DNA of 5,739 nt from Olsenella sp. GTDB lineage: Bacteria > Actinomycetota > Coriobacteriia > Coriobacteriales > Atopobiaceae. The DNA lies in the NCBI GenBank assembly GCA_015062715.1, contig SUUD01000140.1, positions 1-5,739 on the forward strand, read 5' to 3'. How positions within the stretch are numbered: the first letter of the stretch is position 1; the number at the start of each line of letters is the position of its first letter. The position numbers and the translations under genes were made by a program. Below, piece by piece: positions 4,106 through 5,739 of the stretch. Under the pieces are notes generated by a model. The model did no database searches, was not told the origin of the DNA, and saw only the letters and a list, made by a program, of their open reading frames with translations.

Positions 4106-5086
4106 ATGCTCGCAGTCGCTTTGCTCATCCTCATCCTCGTCGCGCCGCTCATTCTCGTGGGCATGTATGCGCTGCCGGTCCTCGCGATGTTGGCGCTCGC
4201 TCTTGTCGCGATCATTCAGGTAGCGGTCGAAAAGATCGGGCAGGGCCTCGACAATGCGGCGATCGAGCGCAAGGTCGAGGCAGGGATGACGCCCGAGGAG
4301 GCGCGCGAGGCGGTGGAGCGGGAGCAATACGAGCGGGCCCACACCAGCCCGTCGCTCGCAAAGGTGGCGTTGGTCAGCGCCGCCTTCCTGCTCGTCATCG
4401 CGCTGGCGGGCGTTGTCTGCTATCTGTTTGACTCGCACCCTGAGCCGTCTTCTACGGCATCGACAGAGGTGAAACCGATGATTCCCGAGGTGGGGATGGC
4501 CAAGGACGAGCTGGGCAACACCACCTTGGGTGACTGCACGCGCGTTGAGCTGGCGGATTCGGCGATTGGCCCGAACGGCGCCGTCCTCGAAGTCGACTAT
4601 GCCTACGTCTGGGAGGCCTCGAACGGTTCGCACGACCCCATGCTCAAGGTGTACGTGCGTGATGGGGTTGCCGTGGCTGTCGAGCGGTGCAACGTCGATG
4701 TCTACTGGAGTGACTTCGGGAGCTACCCAAACCGCTTCGCTGACAGGCCGGCTGGGTACGTGCCGGATGGCGTCGCGGGGCAGGGGGCTCCGGCTGCGTC
4801 GGGCACTCAGGGGGGTGCCGATGAGGCGGGCGCCGAGCCTGCGGATGCGGACGAGCCTTCCAATGACGGCAGGCAGGCCTCGGACACCGGTGGTGACACA
4901 ACCGCGACGGATGCCACCAAAGCTCCTGCAGATACGTACGAGGGCAACCCCTCTGCAGCCTTCGACCCACTCGACTACGACAGCGCCGAGGAGTACGCCG
5001 ATGATGCAGAGGGGTGGTTCCGCGACCATGGCTCGGCCGACCCCTATGGCGACGCATTGGAATACTGGGAGGACAACGGACCGTAA
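4106..5086 (+). CDS. Unrecognised membrane-anchored protein with SmpA/OmlA-like domain and acidic C-terminus
   Basis: I do not recognise this gene as a named protein. Its 326 residues show these parts. Residues 2-41 are very hydrophobic (LAVALLILILVAPLILVG, then LPVLAMLALALVAIIQ), one long or two short membrane helices. Residues 42-86 are charged and helical (PEEAREAVEREQYERA), probably cytoplasmic. Residues 87-108 are a clear membrane helix. Residues 125-201 may be a small domain: 'PEVGMAKDELGNTTLGDC', then 'YAYVWEA' and 'LKVYVRDGVAVAVERC'. Its order 'VGM ... LG ... W ... DG-x-V' recalls the SmpA/OmlA-like fold. C144 and C195 could form a disulfide outside. Residues 222-285 are low-complexity Asp/Ala/Gly/Thr, and the last 40 are Asp/Glu/aromatic-rich (DYDSAEEYADDAEGWF and YGDALEYWEDNGP). 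By eye its codon use is less GC3-biased than its neighbours', suggesting fast evolution or later arrival. Confidence 0.8.
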   Translation: MLAVALLILILVAPLILVGMYALPVLAMLALALVAIIQVAVEKIGQGLDNAAIERKVEAGMTPEEAREAVEREQYERAHTSPSLAKVALVSAAFLLVIALAGVVCYLFDSHPEPSSTASTEVKPMIPEVGMAKDELGNTTLGDCTRVELADSAIGPNGAVLEVDYAYVWEASNGSHDPMLKVYVRDGVAVAVERCNVDVYWSDFGSYPNRFADRPAGYVPDGVAGQGAPAASGTQGGADEAGAEPADADEPSNDGRQASDTGGDTTATDATKAPADTYEGNPSAAFDPLDYDSAEEYADDAEGWFRDHGSADPYGDALEYWEDNGP

Positions 5087-5117
5087 CGTGGGTGGGGGCG
5101 GCGTCTGCCTGCATCGG

Positions 5118-5126
5118 TGATACACT
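5118..5126 (+). promoter_or_regulatory. Probable extended -10 promoter of nadK
   Basis: TGATACACT is an extended -10 (TGn plus TACACT) 33 nt ahead of the nadK ATG. No convincing -35 is visible upstream, as is common for extended -10 promoters. The same TACACT appears ahead of the TauE/SafE-like gene, and the efp promoter also has TGn before its -10. Confidence 0.5.
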
Positions 5127-5148
5127 CAAGGTCTATGAGAGCATCTCC

Positions 5149-5155
5149 GAGGAGG
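5149..5155 (+). promoter_or_regulatory. Ribosome binding site of nadK
   Basis: GAGGAGG lies 4 nt before the ATG at 5160. Spacing is short, but the match is strong and no other start fits the conserved N-terminus. Confidence 0.65.
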
Positions 5156-5159
5156 CCCC

Positions 5160-5739
5160 ATGGAAGTCCTTATCGTCCCCAACTACTCGAGGCCTGTCGC
5201 CGTCGAGGCGGCCCACACCATCACCGACTGGCTCGAGGGCGAGGGCGTGTTCGTGCGCTGGGCGCACGACAAGAAGCTGCACCCCTACATGGCGACCAGC
5301 GCCACGGGGGCGGACCTGGTGGTCTCCCTCGGTGGTGACGGAACGCTCCTGCGCGCCGCCAAGATTGTGGGCTACCAGGAGATTCCGCTTCTGGGCCTGT
5401 CCTTCGGGCACCTGGGCTTCCTCACCGGCGCCGACTCCTCGGACGTGATCGGCTCGGTCGCCTCCGCGCTCTCCGGCGAGCTGCACCTGTCCCGGCGCGC
5501 CACGCTCGACGTCGAGCTGCACTTTGTCCGTGCGGACGGCACGGCAGGCGTCGAGCACTACTTTGCCCTGAACGACGTCGCGCTCACGCGCGGTGGCGAG
5601 GGCGACATGGTCGAGCTTGACATCTCGATCTCGGGCAACCACATCGACCGCCTGCGTGGCGACGGCTTCGTCGTCGCCACCGCGACCGGCTCGACCGGCT
5701 ACGCGCTGGCCGCCGGCGGCCCCGTGGTCACGCCCGACT
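5160..5739 (+). CDS. nadK: NAD kinase, N-terminal part (cut by window edge)
   Basis: NAD kinase phosphorylates NAD+ at the adenosine 2'-OH with ATP or polyphosphate, the only route to NADP+. The visible 193 residues start MEVLIVPNYSRP. They show LVVSLGGDGTLLRAA (GGDGT at 58-62, with catalytic D60), GLSFGHLGFLTG (79-90), ALNDVALTRGG (136-146) and GDGFVVATATGSTGYALAAG (167-186), the full set of N-terminal and central NAD kinase motifs. About a third of the protein lies beyond the right edge. Small departures are Ser for the usual Asn in the 'G-I-N-x-G-x-L-G-F-L' motif, Asp for Glu in the 'N-E' motif (N138-D139), and Gly for Ala in 'GSTAY'. It has its own probable promoter and follows the membrane-protein gene by 73 nt. 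In many Gram-positive bacteria it neighbours tlyA and recN, as roughly here. Confidence 0.95.
   Translation, partial: MEVLIVPNYSRPVAVEAAHTITDWLEGEGVFVRWAHDKKLHPYMATSATGADLVVSLGGDGTLLRAAKIVGYQEIPLLGLSFGHLGFLTGADSSDVIGSVASALSGELHLSRRATLDVELHFVRADGTAGVEHYFALNDVALTRGGEGDMVELDISISGNHIDRLRGDGFVVATATGSTGYALAAGGPVVTPD

Noticed and set aside
4025..5125. Minus-strand frame of 366 codons opposite the membrane-protein gene
   Set aside because: The plus-strand frame has a strong SD, clear membrane helices and domain structure; the minus frame has neither SD nor recognisable family.
5014..5448. Plus-strand frame overlapping the end of the membrane protein and the nadK start
   Set aside because: It is out of frame with NadK motifs and yields an Arg/Ser/Pro-rich sequence; it is a shadow.

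Overview
The window is GC-rich bacterial DNA. Short intergenic gaps, Shine-Dalgarno-led starts and the gene set (EF-P, Asp23/YqhY, NusB, XseB, TlyA, HAD phosphatase, NAD kinase) point to an actinobacterium of the class Coriobacteriia (Olsenella, Atopobium or Collinsella type). That placement is inferred from protein character and gene order, since no rRNA or other taxonomic marker is present.

Layout. (1) Bases 1-201, minus strand: the first 67 codons of a TauE/SafE-type membrane transporter that runs off the left edge. (2) Bases 202-548: a divergent intergenic region of 347 bp. It holds a small palindrome and a TACACT -10-like box for the transporter. It also holds a family of GTGGGACAAATCCTCCGG repeats: one inverted copy, a GAGCG-rich spacer, then three tandem 33-bp copies. 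An extended -10 promoter for efp follows. (3) Bases 549-3973, plus strand: a tightly packed set efp - asp23/yqhY - nusB - xseB - tlyA - HAD phosphatase, with gaps of 30, 6, 4, 4 and 3 nt. This is almost certainly one operon read from the efp promoter. (4) Bases 3974-4105: a 132-bp gap with an imperfect hairpin, a possible promoter and leader structures. (5) Bases 4106-5086: an unrecognised membrane protein with an extracytoplasmic domain weakly like the SmpA/OmlA fold. (6) Bases 5087-5159: a short gap with an extended -10 promoter. (7) Bases 5160-5739: the N-terminal two thirds of NAD kinase, cut by the right edge.

How the genes fit together. EF-P relieves ribosome stalling at polyproline, NusB works in antitermination and rRNA transcription, and TlyA methylates rRNA 2'-O positions. 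The operon is therefore mainly a ribosome and transcription housekeeping unit, with an Asp23-family protein, the small subunit of exonuclease VII and a sugar-phosphatase-like HAD enzyme. It looks like a condensed form of the Gram-positive cluster efp-accBC-yqhY-nusB-folD-xseAB-ispA-dxs-tlyA-argR-recN: accBC, folD, xseA, ispA and dxs are absent from their usual places.

No CRISPR array, tRNA, rRNA, insertion sequence or defence system was seen. The most unusual element is the intergenic repeat family at 268-449, which contains eight regularly spaced, alternating GGGACA/TGTCCC half-sites. The least explained gene is the membrane protein at 4106-5086.
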